43,001 bases of DNA from Desulfacinum sp. (GCA_014359885.1 JACIYN010000069.1:1-43001); one strand, 5' to 3'; positions 7,473 to 14,600 are shown, counted from the stretch's first letter. The notes: a model not told the origin generated them from the sequence alone. Program-made: numbers and translations.

Positions 7473-8447
7473 CAGAATGTTCCGCAGCCGCTCCACGGTG
7501 ATGTTTCCGCCCGTCATGACCGCCACCACCTTCTTACCCCGCAGGCGCTCCCGGATCTTGAAGGCGGCGGCCAAAGAAGCCGCCCCGGCCACCTCGGCCA
7601 GGTTCTGGGTGTAGCGCAGGGCCAACCGCACCCCGTCCAGAAGTTCGTCTTCGGTGAGCAGCACCACATCGCGGATGCGATCCTTTAGGATCGCCCAGGG
7701 AACCTCGAACGCCGACCTGGCCGCCAGGCCGTCGGCCACCGTTTCCGCCGCCGGCACCACCACCTTCTTCCCCTGCCGCCACGACTCGTAGAAGGACGGC
7801 ATGTTGGCCGCCTGCACTCCGATCAGTTCCACCTGGGGATTGATCCCCTGGATCACCGTGGCCAGGGCCGCACAGCCCGTTCCCCCTCCGATGGGCATCA
7901 GGATCACGTCCACGTCGGGAAGCTCCTCGAAGATCTCCAGGCCCATGGTGGCGATGCCGCTGATCAGCAGAGGCTCGTTGCCCTGACGCAGGTAGTAGTA
8001 GCCGGCGTTTTCGGCCAATTCCTCGCAATAGTCCTGGGCCTCGTAAAAATCGCTTCCCTGTTCGATGAGCTGGGCTCCGTAGGCCAGGATGTTGGCGTTG
8101 AGTTCCGGGTTGTTTCCTTCCGGGACCACCACGTTGCAAAAGATCCCCTTTTCCTGGGCCGCCCAGGCCACGGCCAGCCCGTGATTGCCCTTGGTGGCCA
8201 CCACCACGCCGTTTCGCACCACCTCCGGCGGCACGTTGGCCATGAAGTTCACCGCCCCCCGCACCTTGAAGGAATTGGTGGGCAGATGGTTTTCGTGCTT
8301 GACGTAAACCTCCGCACCCAGCTCTTCCGACAGGCGCCGGTAGGACGTGAGGTGCGTCTTTTCCAGCACCCGCTCCACAATGCGACGCGCCTTGAAGACC
8401 TCCAGCATGTTGACCTTCGAGATGGCATCCTGGTAGTGCTTGTCCAT
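7470..8447 (-). CDS. PLP-dependent threonine/serine dehydratase-like protein
   Basis: The protein has 325 residues of the tryptophan-synthase-beta fold. The PLP lysine is K61 in NSFKVRGA; KGNHG is at 86-90, and the phosphate-binding glycine loop GGGTGCA at 187-193. It lacks the C-terminal ACT-like regulatory domain of biosynthetic IlvA, so it resembles catabolic TdcB or the related hydroxy-amino-acid dehydratases. The expected reaction is threonine to 2-oxobutyrate or serine to pyruvate, plus ammonia, in the cytosol. The ATG at 8447 is preceded by GAGGA. It stands alone between pyrR (convergent) and tRNA-Gly. The exact substrate is uncertain; hydroxyectoine-type or threo-hydroxyaspartate dehydratases share the fold. 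Confidence 0.8.
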   Translation of the reverse strand: MDKHYQDAISKVNMLEVFKARRIVERVLEKTHLTSYRRLSEELGAEVYVKHENHLPTNSFKVRGAVNFMANVPPEVVRNGVVVATKGNHGLAVAWAAQEKGIFCNVVVPEGNNPELNANILAYGAQLIEQGSDFYEAQDYCEELAENAGYYYLRQGNEPLLISGIATMGLEIFEELPDVDVILMPIGGGTGCAALATVIQGINPQVELIGVQAANMPSFYESWRQGKKVVVPAAETVADGLAARSAFEVPWAILKDRIRDVVLLTEDELLDGVRLALRYTQNLAEVAGAASLAAAFKIRERLRGKKVVAVMTGGNITVERLRNIL

Positions 8448-8609
8448 GATTCCTCCTCACCGGCTTGGGAAACGGGATGAGACGGGGCGGGAACAAGGGT
8501 CCGATTAAAACAAAGTTTCACAAGACCAAATCCCACGTTCCGCGCCAAAAGGCAAGGCAAAATTTCCGTTGAAAAGGAGGGCGGAGCGTGTTACATATCC
8601 TGCGCTCGT

Positions 8610-8686
8610 GCGGGAGTAGCTCAGCTGGCTAGAGCATCAGCCTTCCAAGCTGAGGGTCGCGGGTTCGAAGCCCGTCTCCCGCTCCA
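8610..8686 (+). tRNA. tRNA-Gly (UCC)
   Basis: The acceptor arms GCGGGAG and CTCCCGC pair fully, followed by discriminator T and an encoded CCA. The anticodon stem TCAGC/GCTGA encloses the loop CTTCCAA, giving anticodon TCC (8644-8646). The T-arm GCGGGTTCGAAGCCCGT is canonical. Confidence 0.97.
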
Positions 8687-8698
8687 AAGAACGTTCAG

Positions 8699-8732
8699 AC
8701 CGCCCGGCCCCAGGGGTCGGGCGGTTTTTTTT
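8699..8732 (+). terminator. Intrinsic terminator after tRNA-Gly
   Basis: ACCGCCCGGCCCC and GGGGTCGGGCGGT form a long GC stem directly followed by eight T residues, 13 nt after the tRNA CCA end. The last bases approach the end of the HDOD gene on the other strand. Confidence 0.9.
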
Positions 8733-8744
8733 GCGCAAAGGCCC

Positions 8745-9617
8745 TCACTTGTCGCTGAACAGGTGGAGCACGTCCTGGACTTTCGCCTGCACGCGCTGGA
8801 GAAGAGAAGAGAAGTCTTTGTCGGAAATCTTGAGGGTCCGGCGGACCGGGGAGAGATCCAGGTCCGGAAGCCGCAGCGGACCGTATTCCAGCTTCTGCGC
8901 CATGAGGTCCGCCATGCACACCACGGCCGGCATGATGGAACGGCCGGCCGCATCCCGCGGTCGGTGGTGATAAGCACACGACACCACGGCCTCCTCGCCG
9001 CACTGCCACACATCCAGGGCCACCGCCCCCACCCGGCAGTGGTCGATGCCGATCCGCTCCCTTTCCAAAATCACCGATGAGCAGTTGTCCCACTCCTGGC
9101 AGCCGTTATACTGATCCTGGATAATGGATCCCATGGAATCCGGAAAGCGCGTGAGCAGGAGCATCTTTCCCACGTCGTGCAAAAGTCCGCACACGTAGGC
9201 CGTTTCCGTCTGCTTGGACTGGACCCGGCCGATGATTTCGGCGGCGGCCACGGCGGCGGCGATGCAATGTTCCCACAGGAGGTTTTCCAACAGGGAAGAC
9301 CGCCGGACGAGGCTCCTGACCGCATAGCTCAGGACCACCGATTCCAGCGCCCGCCGTCCCAGGATGTTTACGGCTCTGGAGACGGTCAGGGTCGCGGCGG
9401 CGGCGAAACCGCGCCGGTGGAGGGGGGAGTTGGCCATGCGCAGGACGAAGGCGCACAGGGCCGGATCCCCGGAGATGATGTCGGCCAGCTCCGCCAGGGT
9501 CGCGGCGGGATCCTTGATGCGGTCCACGAGCCTGGCCACCACGCGGGGAAACGGCGGGATTTCCCCCACCAACCGGAGCACTTCTTCGGTGGGAAGGTCG
9601 CGTTGCAGTGAAGCCAT
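8745..9617 (-). CDS. HDOD-domain signalling protein
   Basis: The protein has 290 residues from the ATG at 9617 (upstream in-frame codons look non-coding). It begins with a short helix and the typical LVGEIPPFPRVVARLVDRI, then the metal-independent HD-like core: IISGDPALCAFVLRMANSP, VNILGRRALESVV, GLLHDVGKMLLL and a later AYHHRP. HDOD proteins act in bacterial signalling, chemotaxis, stress or motility control, usually by protein contact. No catalytic or receiver domain is fused to it here. It is divergent from the TPR gene at 9701 across an 83-bp gap likely holding both promoters. The partner and signal cannot be inferred. Confidence 0.88.
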   Translation of the reverse strand: MASLQRDLPTEEVLRLVGEIPPFPRVVARLVDRIKDPAATLAELADIISGDPALCAFVLRMANSPLHRRGFAAAATLTVSRAVNILGRRALESVVLSYAVRSLVRRSSLLENLLWEHCIAAAVAAAEIIGRVQSKQTETAYVCGLLHDVGKMLLLTRFPDSMGSIIQDQYNGCQEWDNCSSVILERERIGIDHCRVGAVALDVWQCGEEAVVSCAYHHRPRDAAGRSIMPAVVCMADLMAQKLEYGPLRLPDLDLSPVRRTLKISDKDFSSLLQRVQAKVQDVLHLFSDK

Positions 9618-9700
9618 GCTGTCTGATCCGCGCAAGCTGGAAACGCTCAACCCTTTTCGCACCGGGCCACTATAGCCCAATGGAGCCGTGAGGCAAGAAA

Positions 9701-10246
9701 ATGATGGACCATGAGACGCAAGACAGGGCGCGCGAGCAGATCCTGCTCTGGGCCCGGGAAGCCCACGAAGCCTGTGCACGGCGTCGCTTCATCCCCGCGT
9801 TCCGCTACTTCCGGCAGGCCCTGGAGCACGCCCGGGACCACGGCCTCCATTTCCTCCAGGCGCAACTCTGCCGGGACGCCGCCTACGTGTACCTGCACCA
9901 CGGAGCCACGCAGGAAGCGCGCCGGCTGCTGGACGAAGGCCTTTCTCTGGACGTGGAGGACGTGGCCCTGCGCTTCGGCCTTTGGAGCAACCTGGCCACC
10001 GTCGAACTTCTGGAAAAGAACTATCACGAGGGGCTGAACGCCGTGGAGAGGGCTCTGGCCGTCTTCCTGCACGCCTACCCGGAACTGGAAGGGGCTCCTT
10101 TCGCCCTGGTTTCGTCCTACACGGCGCTCTACAAGTTGCGCCGGACCCTGCGGCAGGTGGTGTCGCTGCTGGATTCGGGAATCAATCCGGAACGCATCCG
10201 CATCCTCTACCGCCCGGCACCGCCGCCGTGGACCCCCGCGCCGTGA
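9701..10246 (+). CDS. TPR-like hypothetical protein
   Basis: The protein has 181 residues, is all-helical and has no signal peptide or membrane segment. Helical hairpins resembling TPR units are visible: ARRRFIPAFRYFRQALEHA, AATQEARR-like turns and LATVELLEKNYHEGLNAVER. TPRs mediate protein contacts; nothing shows a partner. The Pro-rich tail (YRPAPPPWTPAP) overlaps the end of the convergent gene at 10207 by 40 nt, so one of the two C-termini may be shorter than drawn. It is transcribed divergently from the HDOD gene. Confidence 0.65.
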   Translation: MMDHETQDRAREQILLWAREAHEACARRRFIPAFRYFRQALEHARDHGLHFLQAQLCRDAAYVYLHHGATQEARRLLDEGLSLDVEDVALRFGLWSNLATVELLEKNYHEGLNAVERALAVFLHAYPELEGAPFALVSSYTALYKLRRTLRQVVSLLDSGINPERIRILYRPAPPPWTPAP

Positions 10247-10674
10247 TCCTTCCAGGATGCCAACAGCATCCCCAGCGGCCAGGCCGCCACCGGCCTCCAC
10301 CGGGTCCGAACCAGCAGGAATTCCCCGTTGCGATGGAGACTTCGAAGCTCCACTTCCGGCTGGCGCTGCCAGGCCAGCAGTGGCGCCTCCAGGGACTCCA
10401 GCGCCGCGGGATGCCTCAACTCCCCGCCTCCCGGCACCAGCTTGCCGTTCCAGGTGAACCGATAGACCTCTTCCACCGGCCTGCCGCCGCCCGCGGGAAC
10501 ATAGCACAACCGAAAGGAACTCCAGGGAAGCACGGGCCTCTCCAGCACCGGCTCCCCGCCGGGCCACCCGCGAAACTGGGCAAACGGGATGGGGATCAAC
10601 AGGAAAAGGACCAGCACCCCTGTCACCATCACGTCCCACCGGCGGGCCCTGCGCTCCAGGTCCCCGTCGGACAT
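10207..10674 (-). CDS. Small membrane-anchored hypothetical protein
   Basis: The protein has 155 residues from the ATG at 10674, supported by GGAG 5 nt upstream. It has one N-terminal membrane helix at about 16-35 (VTGVLVLFLLIPIPFAQF), then a soluble part with FRLCYVPAGGGRPVEEVYRF and WNGKLVPGG, and a second hydrophobic stretch near AAWPLGMLL. The phrase PVEEVYRF with following short strands faintly recalls DUF1850, but I would not assign it. The gene converges on and overlaps the TPR gene. Its upstream side is occupied by a MITE-like element. Confidence 0.55.
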   Translation of the reverse strand: MSDGDLERRARRWDVMVTGVLVLFLLIPIPFAQFRGWPGGEPVLERPVLPWSSFRLCYVPAGGGRPVEEVYRFTWNGKLVPGGGELRHPAALESLEAPLLAWQRQPEVELRSLHRNGEFLLVRTRWRPVAAWPLGMLLASWKDHGAGVHGGGAGR

Positions 10675-10745
10675 CCGTTCTCCATGGGCCCCTTGCGAAG
10701 CCACGCTCCGATCACCTCCCGTCTGCCTTCCCGACGGCGTTCCCA

Positions 10746-10968
10746 AGGAGCTTGCCCTGAAACGCCGTGGATGACCGCTTTTCTCGTAGCGCCGCCCTTC
10801 AGGGCTGGGAAAGAGGCCCCCGGACATGGGATAGGCCATCGGGTATCCTTCCCATCCCTTCAAGGAGTTACGATGGACCTTTCCCGCGGGGCTCAAGCCC
10901 CGCGGCTACGAAGAAGACGCGAATTCCCCGCCTTCTTGAACCGGAGAGCCGTTGTCGGGCAAGCGCTC
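10746..10968 (-). mobile_element. MITE-like element, copy C (inverted)
   Basis: This 223-bp element lies between two divergent genes, in opposite orientation to copies B and D. The core 10785-10910 starts CGTAGCGCCGCCCTTCAGGG and ends AGCCCCGCGGCTACG. The ends AGGAGCTTGCCCTGA and, on the other strand, GAGCGCTTGCCCGA form imperfect terminal inverted repeats. Reverse-complemented, its interior shares GGAAAGG, CATCG, AACTCC and CGATGGCCTATCC blocks with copy D. Confidence 0.7.
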
Positions 10969-11079
10969 GGACTTGCTTTCCCGGCACCATGTGTTACCAC
11001 TGTCCCTTCGGGATGGGAACCGGCAATTGGCCGCAGGGGAGAAGCCGTGACCGCGAACCGTGGAAAGGATGAACAGCCC

Positions 11080-11862
11080 ATGAGCCCTCAGGAATGGATC
11101 GCCGAAGAAATCGAACGAGTCATGGATCAATGGATCGCCGACGGCCGGTCCGCCGACTATTGGAGGCGCCCCGTGCTGGTGGGAATCGCCTCCGCGGAGG
11201 ACCCCCTCTTCAACGAGCTGCCGCGGGTGGCGGCACCGGACCACGCCTTTCCCGGGGACTTGCTGGCCGACGCCCGGTCGGTGGTGGTCTTCTTCCTGCC
11301 GTTTCAAAAAGACGTGGTCCACTCCAACAAGCGGGAACCTTCCGGCTACGCATCGCGGACCTGGGCCGAAGCCTATGTGGCCACCAACTCCCTCATCGGC
11401 CGCATCTGCGATCATCTCCAGGACCGGCTGGCCGTCCATGGCCACCGGTGCGCCGTCACGCCGGCCACCCACAACTTCGACGAGGAACGGCTCGTGAGCC
11501 GCTGGTCCCACAAACACCTGGCCTACATCGCCGGCCTGGGCACCTTCGGAGTCCACCACCAGCTCATCACCCGCGCCGGATGCTGCGGCCGCCTGGGAAG
11601 CTTCGTCACCTCGGCCCAGCTCCCCCCCTCCCGGCGCCCCGACGCCGAATTCTGCCTGGTCAAGGCGGGCAAGGAATGCGGAAAATGCGTCTCGCGGTGC
11701 GTGTACGGAGCCCTTCGCGAAGACGGTTTCGACCGGCACCGGTGCTACGCCCGCCTTCTGGAAAACGACCGCCACTACGCCGATCTTCCCCTGGTGGACG
11801 TGTGCGGCAAGTGCGCCGCCGATGTTCCGTGCAGCTACGCCGCTCCGAGCGTTAGGCGTTAG
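11080..11862 (+). CDS. QueG-like [4Fe-4S] protein
   Basis: The protein has 260 residues starting MSPQEWIAEEIERVMDQW; the preceding in-frame codons belong to the MITE-like element. The DUF1730-like region has DARSVVVFFLPF and ATHNFDEERLVSRWSHK. A Cys set follows that matches a ferredoxin-type cluster pair: AGCCGRLGSFVTS, CLVKAGKECGKCVSRC and VDVCGKCAADVPC. Proteins like this resemble epoxyqueuosine reductase but lack parts of it, and are common in anaerobes, where their substrate is unknown. The stop codon TAG falls inside the heptamer array: the final Val-Arg-Arg is read from GCGTTAG units, so the original C-terminus was probably a few residues different. Confidence 0.7.
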   Translation: MSPQEWIAEEIERVMDQWIADGRSADYWRRPVLVGIASAEDPLFNELPRVAAPDHAFPGDLLADARSVVVFFLPFQKDVVHSNKREPSGYASRTWAEAYVATNSLIGRICDHLQDRLAVHGHRCAVTPATHNFDEERLVSRWSHKHLAYIAGLGTFGVHHQLITRAGCCGRLGSFVTSAQLPPSRRPDAEFCLVKAGKECGKCVSRCVYGALREDGFDRHRCYARLLENDRHYADLPLVDVCGKCAADVPCSYAAPSVRR

Positions 11863-12009
11863 GCGTTAGGCGTTAGGCGTTAGGCGTTAGGCGTTAGGCG
11901 TTAGGCGTTAGGCGTTAGGCGTTAGGCGTTAGGCGTTAGGCGTTAGGCGTTAGGCGTTAGGCGTTAGGCGTTAGGCGTTAGGCGTTAGGCGTTAGGCGTT
12001 AGGCGTTAA
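11849..12009 (+). repeat. Perfect heptamer array, (GCGTTAG)22 + GCGTTAA
   Basis: There are 23 units in 161 bp, with no internal variation except the last base pair of the series. It starts at the last codons of the QueG-like gene and supplies its stop codon. Because 7 is not a multiple of 3, the TAG recurs in all three plus-strand frames within three units. Such homogeneity implies recent expansion. Confidence 0.97.
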
Positions 12010-12037
12010 AAGAAGTGCCCGGATTTGAGGGTGTATG

Positions 12038-12409
12038 TCAAGGCGGGTTAGGGGGTTTTTTGAGCGAGCGGATCAGGCCGGTAATTACTTGGTCGAGCCG
12101 GGTCAGCAGGTCATCCACAGCAACTCTATCTTCTCGGGATAAATAACCAAGCTCCAAGGCAATATCCAACTGGGTATCCAGCTCGCTCAGAGAGCCTTGC
12201 GCAATGTGAAGAAAATTGATGAATTCTTTGTTCGTTCTCCGCCCGGCCCCCTCCGCAACATTTGACGGAATGCTGACGGCAGATCTTCGCAGTTGCGCCG
12301 TCAGCACGAAATCTTCCCTTTTCGGGAAGCCAGCCGTCAACTCATAGACGCGGCGGACCACCTCGACACCCAGCTTCCAGGCATCCAGGTTCTTGTGGGG
12401 CTTCTCCAT
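12038..12409 (-). CDS. Four-helix-bundle protein (23S rRNA intervening-sequence family)
   Basis: The protein has 123 residues. The family signature is clear: NLDAWKLGVEVVRRVYELT, FPKREDFVLTAQLRRSAVSI, PSNVAEGAGR, then EFINFLHIAQGSLSELDTQL. This is the family first met inside 23S rRNA intervening sequences and structurally close to the Avd accessory protein of diversity-generating retroelements; it forms pentameric helical barrels. Its free-standing role is unknown. No reverse transcriptase or variable repeat is visible nearby. It lies between two heptamer arrays in opposite orientation and is less GC-rich than its neighbours, which suggests an acquired cassette. Confidence 0.92.
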   Translation of the reverse strand: MEKPHKNLDAWKLGVEVVRRVYELTAGFPKREDFVLTAQLRRSAVSIPSNVAEGAGRRTNKEFINFLHIAQGSLSELDTQLDIALELGYLSREDRVAVDDLLTRLDQVITGLIRSLKKPPNPP

Positions 12410-12428
12410 ATCACCCCTCCGATCTTCT

Positions 12429-12508
12429 TCTCGCCTCTCGCCTCTCGCCTGACGCCTTACGCCTGACGCCTTACGCCTGACGACTTACGCCTGACGACTT
12501 ACGACTCA
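12429..12508 (-). repeat. Heptamer array starting on the cbiK stop codon
   Basis: On the minus strand it reads GCGTGAG, TCGTAAG, TCGTCAG, GCGTAAG and so on to GCGAGAG, with the TGA of cbiK in the first unit. It is inverted relative to the array at 11849-12009, so the four-helix-bundle gene sits between two outward-anchored arrays. Confidence 0.85.
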
Positions 12509-13399
12509 CGCTCCGAACGCATCGCGCAGGTGATCCAGCCACACGTCCACCACCTCGGGAATTTCGGCGGTGCCGCGAAGGATCGGGACCGCCTCAATTC
12601 CCTGGGCCTGGAGGAGGGACTTCCAGCTATCCGGAGCGTCCCCGGCCATGTCGTTTCGCACATGGTCCCCGGCCACCAGCATGAAGGGAATCAGGTAGGC
12701 CCTGGTGATCTTTTTGGCCTTCAGGGTGGGGATCACATGGTCCAGGGTGGGGTAGCCTTCCACGGTGGCCAGGAAGGCGTTGGGATCCGCCTTTTGAAAG
12801 AGGGCGTCCATGGCCGTGTAGATGGCGTCGGCCGGGTGGTGTTCCGAGCCGTGGCCCATGAAGATCACGGCGTCCTGAGGCCGGCGCTCCGCAGGCACCT
12901 GGTCCAACATGGCCCGCACCACCCGCGTCATGTCGTCGTGGGACGACAGGAGCGGCCGCGCCACGCTCACCCGGCGGAAGCCGCCGGCCATTCGAGCGAA
13001 GAGGCGCGCGTTGGCCTGGAGTTCATGGAACTCCGCCCCGGGAATGGTGTGCAGGGAACAGACGGCCACCTGGGTGACCCCGTCGTCCATGAGCCGGGCC
13101 AGGGCCGTTTCCGGGGAGTCGATCACGGTGCCTCGGGCCGCCAGCTTCTTTCGGATGATGGCGGACGTGTAGGCCCAACGGACCTCCATCCCGGGAAAGG
13201 CCTGCCGGACCCGCTGGTCGATGGCCTCGAAGGCCTTCTGCGCCTGGGGCACACTGGTTCCGAAAGCCACCATGAGGATCGCTTTCTTTTCCGGCCTTTC
13301 CCCACCGTGCATTGCCCGGGACTCCCGCACGTGCCACCCTCCCAGTACGAGACACACCACCGCACCAACGGCTAGCCATCCAAAGGATTTCCGCACCAT
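12506..13399 (-). CDS. cbiK: Sirohydrochlorin cobaltochelatase CbiK, exported form
   Basis: The protein has 297 residues from the ATG at 13399 (GGGAGG 6 nt upstream). The first 30 residues form a signal peptide or anchor (WLAVGAVVCLVLGGW), followed by the CbiK fold: ILMVAFGTSVPQAQKAFEAI, SLHTIPGAEFHEL with metal-site histidines, FMGHGSEHHPADAIY, and MLVAGDHVRNDMAGD. CbiK inserts Co(II) into sirohydrochlorin in anaerobic B12 synthesis. Desulfovibrio has a periplasmic paralogue with haem/metal-binding properties, which this one resembles. It is downstream of a cobalamin riboswitch and a small ORF on the same strand, so cobalamin should repress it. Its stop codon opens a heptamer array. Confidence 0.9.
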   Translation of the reverse strand: MVRKSFGWLAVGAVVCLVLGGWHVRESRAMHGGERPEKKAILMVAFGTSVPQAQKAFEAIDQRVRQAFPGMEVRWAYTSAIIRKKLAARGTVIDSPETALARLMDDGVTQVAVCSLHTIPGAEFHELQANARLFARMAGGFRRVSVARPLLSSHDDMTRVVRAMLDQVPAERRPQDAVIFMGHGSEHHPADAIYTAMDALFQKADPNAFLATVEGYPTLDHVIPTLKAKKITRAYLIPFMLVAGDHVRNDMAGDAPDSWKSLLQAQGIEAVPILRGTAEIPEVVDVWLDHLRDAFGA

Positions 13400-13453
13400 A
13401 CGACACCTCCCGTGATGGAAACAACCCAACAATCCCGAAACCCGTGCGGCCCT

Positions 13454-13699
13454 TCAACCGCATAGGCGCAACGGTGAACCGACCACGTCCATGCCGTCGC
13501 CGTCCACCCGGGCCCGCACGCACATCACCTCCTGCATGCCGCGGGTGAGCATCCTCCACCAACAATAGGCGATGTCCGACTCGTCGCGGGCCACGCCCAC
13601 CTCGTGGGCCGCATAGCGGTCCATGCAGGCATAGAGCCCCCAGCTGTCTTCGGCCAGTTCTCCGCCGCCCGTCACATAGACGATCAGGCCTCTTTTCAT
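13454..13699 (-). CDS. Small hypothetical protein of the cbiK operon
   Basis: The protein has 81 residues and no recognised domain. It starts MKRGLIVYVTGGGELAEDSW, with GGAGGTGG just before the ATG, and is rich in acidic residues, Cys (four) and Met. It lies between the cobalamin riboswitch terminator and cbiK, 54 bp before the cbiK start, so it is expected to be B12-repressed. Cys-Trp-Trp (residues 46-48) and paired Met/Cys residues could bind metal, but this is only a guess. The strong ribosome binding site and operon position argue that it is real. Confidence 0.65.
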   Translation of the reverse strand: MKRGLIVYVTGGGELAEDSWGLYACMDRYAAHEVGVARDESDIAYCWWRMLTRGMQEVMCVRARVDGDGMDVVGSPLRLCG

Positions 13700-13726
13700 G
13701 GTTCCACCTCCGTTTCGTGGAAAGGC

Positions 13727-13753
13727 GCCCGCGGCGGCTGGGCCGCCGCGGGC
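13727..13753. promoter_or_regulatory. Very stable GC hairpin before the cbiK-operon small ORF
   Basis: GCCCGCGGCGGC pairs perfectly with GCCGCCGCGGGC around a 3-nt loop, between the riboswitch terminator and the ribosome binding site of the 81-aa ORF. No T-run follows, so it may stabilise the mRNA or affect translation. Confidence 0.5.
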
Positions 13754-13819
13754 GGTCTAGGGGTTGAAGGAAACGATGAGGAGGGTGGTGCCGGGGAAAG
13801 GATGGGCCGTCCTTTCCCC

Positions 13820-13855
13820 AAAAAAAAATCCTTAGAGCTTGCGGCTCTAAGGATT
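13820..13855 (-). terminator. Intrinsic terminator of the cobalamin riboswitch
   Basis: On the minus strand AATCCTTAGAGC pairs perfectly with GCTCTAAGGATT (13855-13844 with 13838-13827) around CGCAA and is followed by a run of about seven further T residues. It lies directly downstream of the riboswitch aptamer and upstream of the small ORF and cbiK, so it is the likely expression platform. Confidence 0.88.
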
Positions 13856-13917
13856 GCACCCGGTTTTGCTTGGTCCTTGCGCTTGGAAACCCAAGGCATA
13901 CACCCGTGCCCCGTTTC

Positions 13918-14098
13918 CGGCCGGTCAGGCAGGTCTTCTGGCTCACGGATCGCCCTACTCTCCGCACCTTCCCGCTCCGCCTCAGGCGGTGCAGTGGCTT
14001 GCACGCGGATTTCGTCCCCGTTCACAGCGGCGGGACCGCTCCCGATTTCCACGGGATTCCCTCTTAAGCCCCTGCGGGGCACCTGACCGCTCGATTCA
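13918..14098 (-). promoter_or_regulatory. Cobalamin riboswitch
   Basis: The minus strand has the hallmarks in order: GGTGCCCCGCAGGGG, AGAGGGAATCCCGTGGAAAT, GCGGTCCCGCCGCTGTGAAC, AAGCCACTGCACCGCCTGAG, GGAGAGTAGGGCGATCCGTG and GAGCCAGAAGACCTGCCTGA (the B12 box). A terminator hairpin follows at 13855-13820. It controls the 81-aa ORF and cbiK, with cobalamin binding expected to turn transcription off. Confidence 0.93.
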
Positions 14099-14155
14099 AT
14101 TGTCGTGAAAGCTTTATCAACCCTCCTCGTCCCATGTCAAGCCCAAAAGCGGGAT

Positions 14156-14395
14156 CTATTCCTTCCCGATCCTCATCCGCACCGACCCGGGTTCCTCTTC
14201 CACCGCCTCCAGGACCCGCCCTCCATTGTGGGCCACGACCCGCTCCATCCTGGGCCTCTGATCGGAAGTGACCAGCACCACGAACGCCTCCCCGGGCTTC
14301 ACGAAACGAAGACGTAAACTTACGTCCAGGAAACCCGCTCAGCAATCGCCCCGGTAATCCGCGACCCCACCCCTCTCGGGGTCTTTTTCGACCAT
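14156..14395 (-). CDS. TusA-like protein with in-frame UGA: putative selenoprotein
   Basis: There are 79 codons if the UGA at 14341-14339 is read as selenocysteine (residue 19). The ATG at 14395 has a strong site (GAGGAGG) 6 nt upstream. The product runs ADYRGDC-Sec-AGFLDVSLR, then FVKPGEAFVVLVTSD and a C-terminal VRMRIGKE. That is the size and order of TusA/SirA/YedF sulfur carriers: D-x-x-G-x-x-CP, then a PGE loop, then a C-terminal basic strand. Here the proline after the catalytic Cys is replaced by UGA. Reading frame and family similarity continue on both sides of the UGA, and a hairpin fitting a bacterial SECIS follows. A redox-active Cys-Sec pair handling persulfide or selenium is a plausible role. 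The alternative is a pseudogene with a nonsense mutation. Confidence 0.75.
14294..14338 (-). promoter_or_regulatory. Putative bacterial SECIS hairpin
   Basis: It starts 2 nt after the UGA on the minus strand. The outer stem GGGTTTC (14336-14330) pairs with GAAGCCC (14300-14294), with one wobble. The inner stem GACGTA (14326-14321) pairs perfectly with TACGTC (14316-14311). The apical loop is AGTT, with G at its second position, about 18 nt after the UGA. Distance and loop G fit the known bacterial SECIS rule. Confidence 0.7.
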
Positions 14396-14467
14396 GACCA
14401 CCTCCTCGCTGTTGCATCGAACTTGACAGGACGCTCCGTATACGACACATTTCACGCACGAATGGGA

Positions 14468-14600
14468 AGCAGAAACTTCCCCCGCCGCCCCACCTGAAGG
14501 TGCTTATTCCCACAAGACTGGCCCGAGAGCAAATCCTGCGGTCAGGAAGACCCTGCGGAGGCCGGAAGAAACGGCCCGGATGTTGCCGTGTGTCCGCTCG
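14468..14600 (+). promoter_or_regulatory. Second cobalamin-riboswitch-like leader, upstream of the DUF4198 gene
   Basis: On the plus strand, GGGAAGCAGAAACTTCCCCC, CCGCCGCCCCACCTG, GACTGGCCCGAGAGCAAATCC and GGTCAGGAAGACCCTGC follow in the order of a cobalamin aptamer core, GAGAG bulge and B12 box (compare the 13918-14098 copy: GGAGAG, GATCCGTG, GCCAGAAGACCTGC). The central GCCACTG is not perfect, so it may be a variant or shortened class. It lies some 50 nt before the DUF4198 ribosome binding site. Confidence 0.55.

Noticed and set aside
11849..12009. Heptamer array considered as a CRISPR or telomere-like repeat
   Set aside because: Units are 7 bp, directly abutting, with no spacers and no cas genes. 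The sequence resembles telomere repeats only superficially and is internal.
12038..12409. Diversity-generating retroelement suggested by the Avd-like four-helix-bundle gene
   Set aside because: No reverse transcriptase, template/variable repeat pair or target gene is visible nearby.
14156..14341. A short ORF starting after the UGA as an independent gene
   Set aside because: A GTG-initiated product from 14302 would lack the conserved TusA Cys region and has no ribosome binding site; the strong site lies at 14395, before the UGA.
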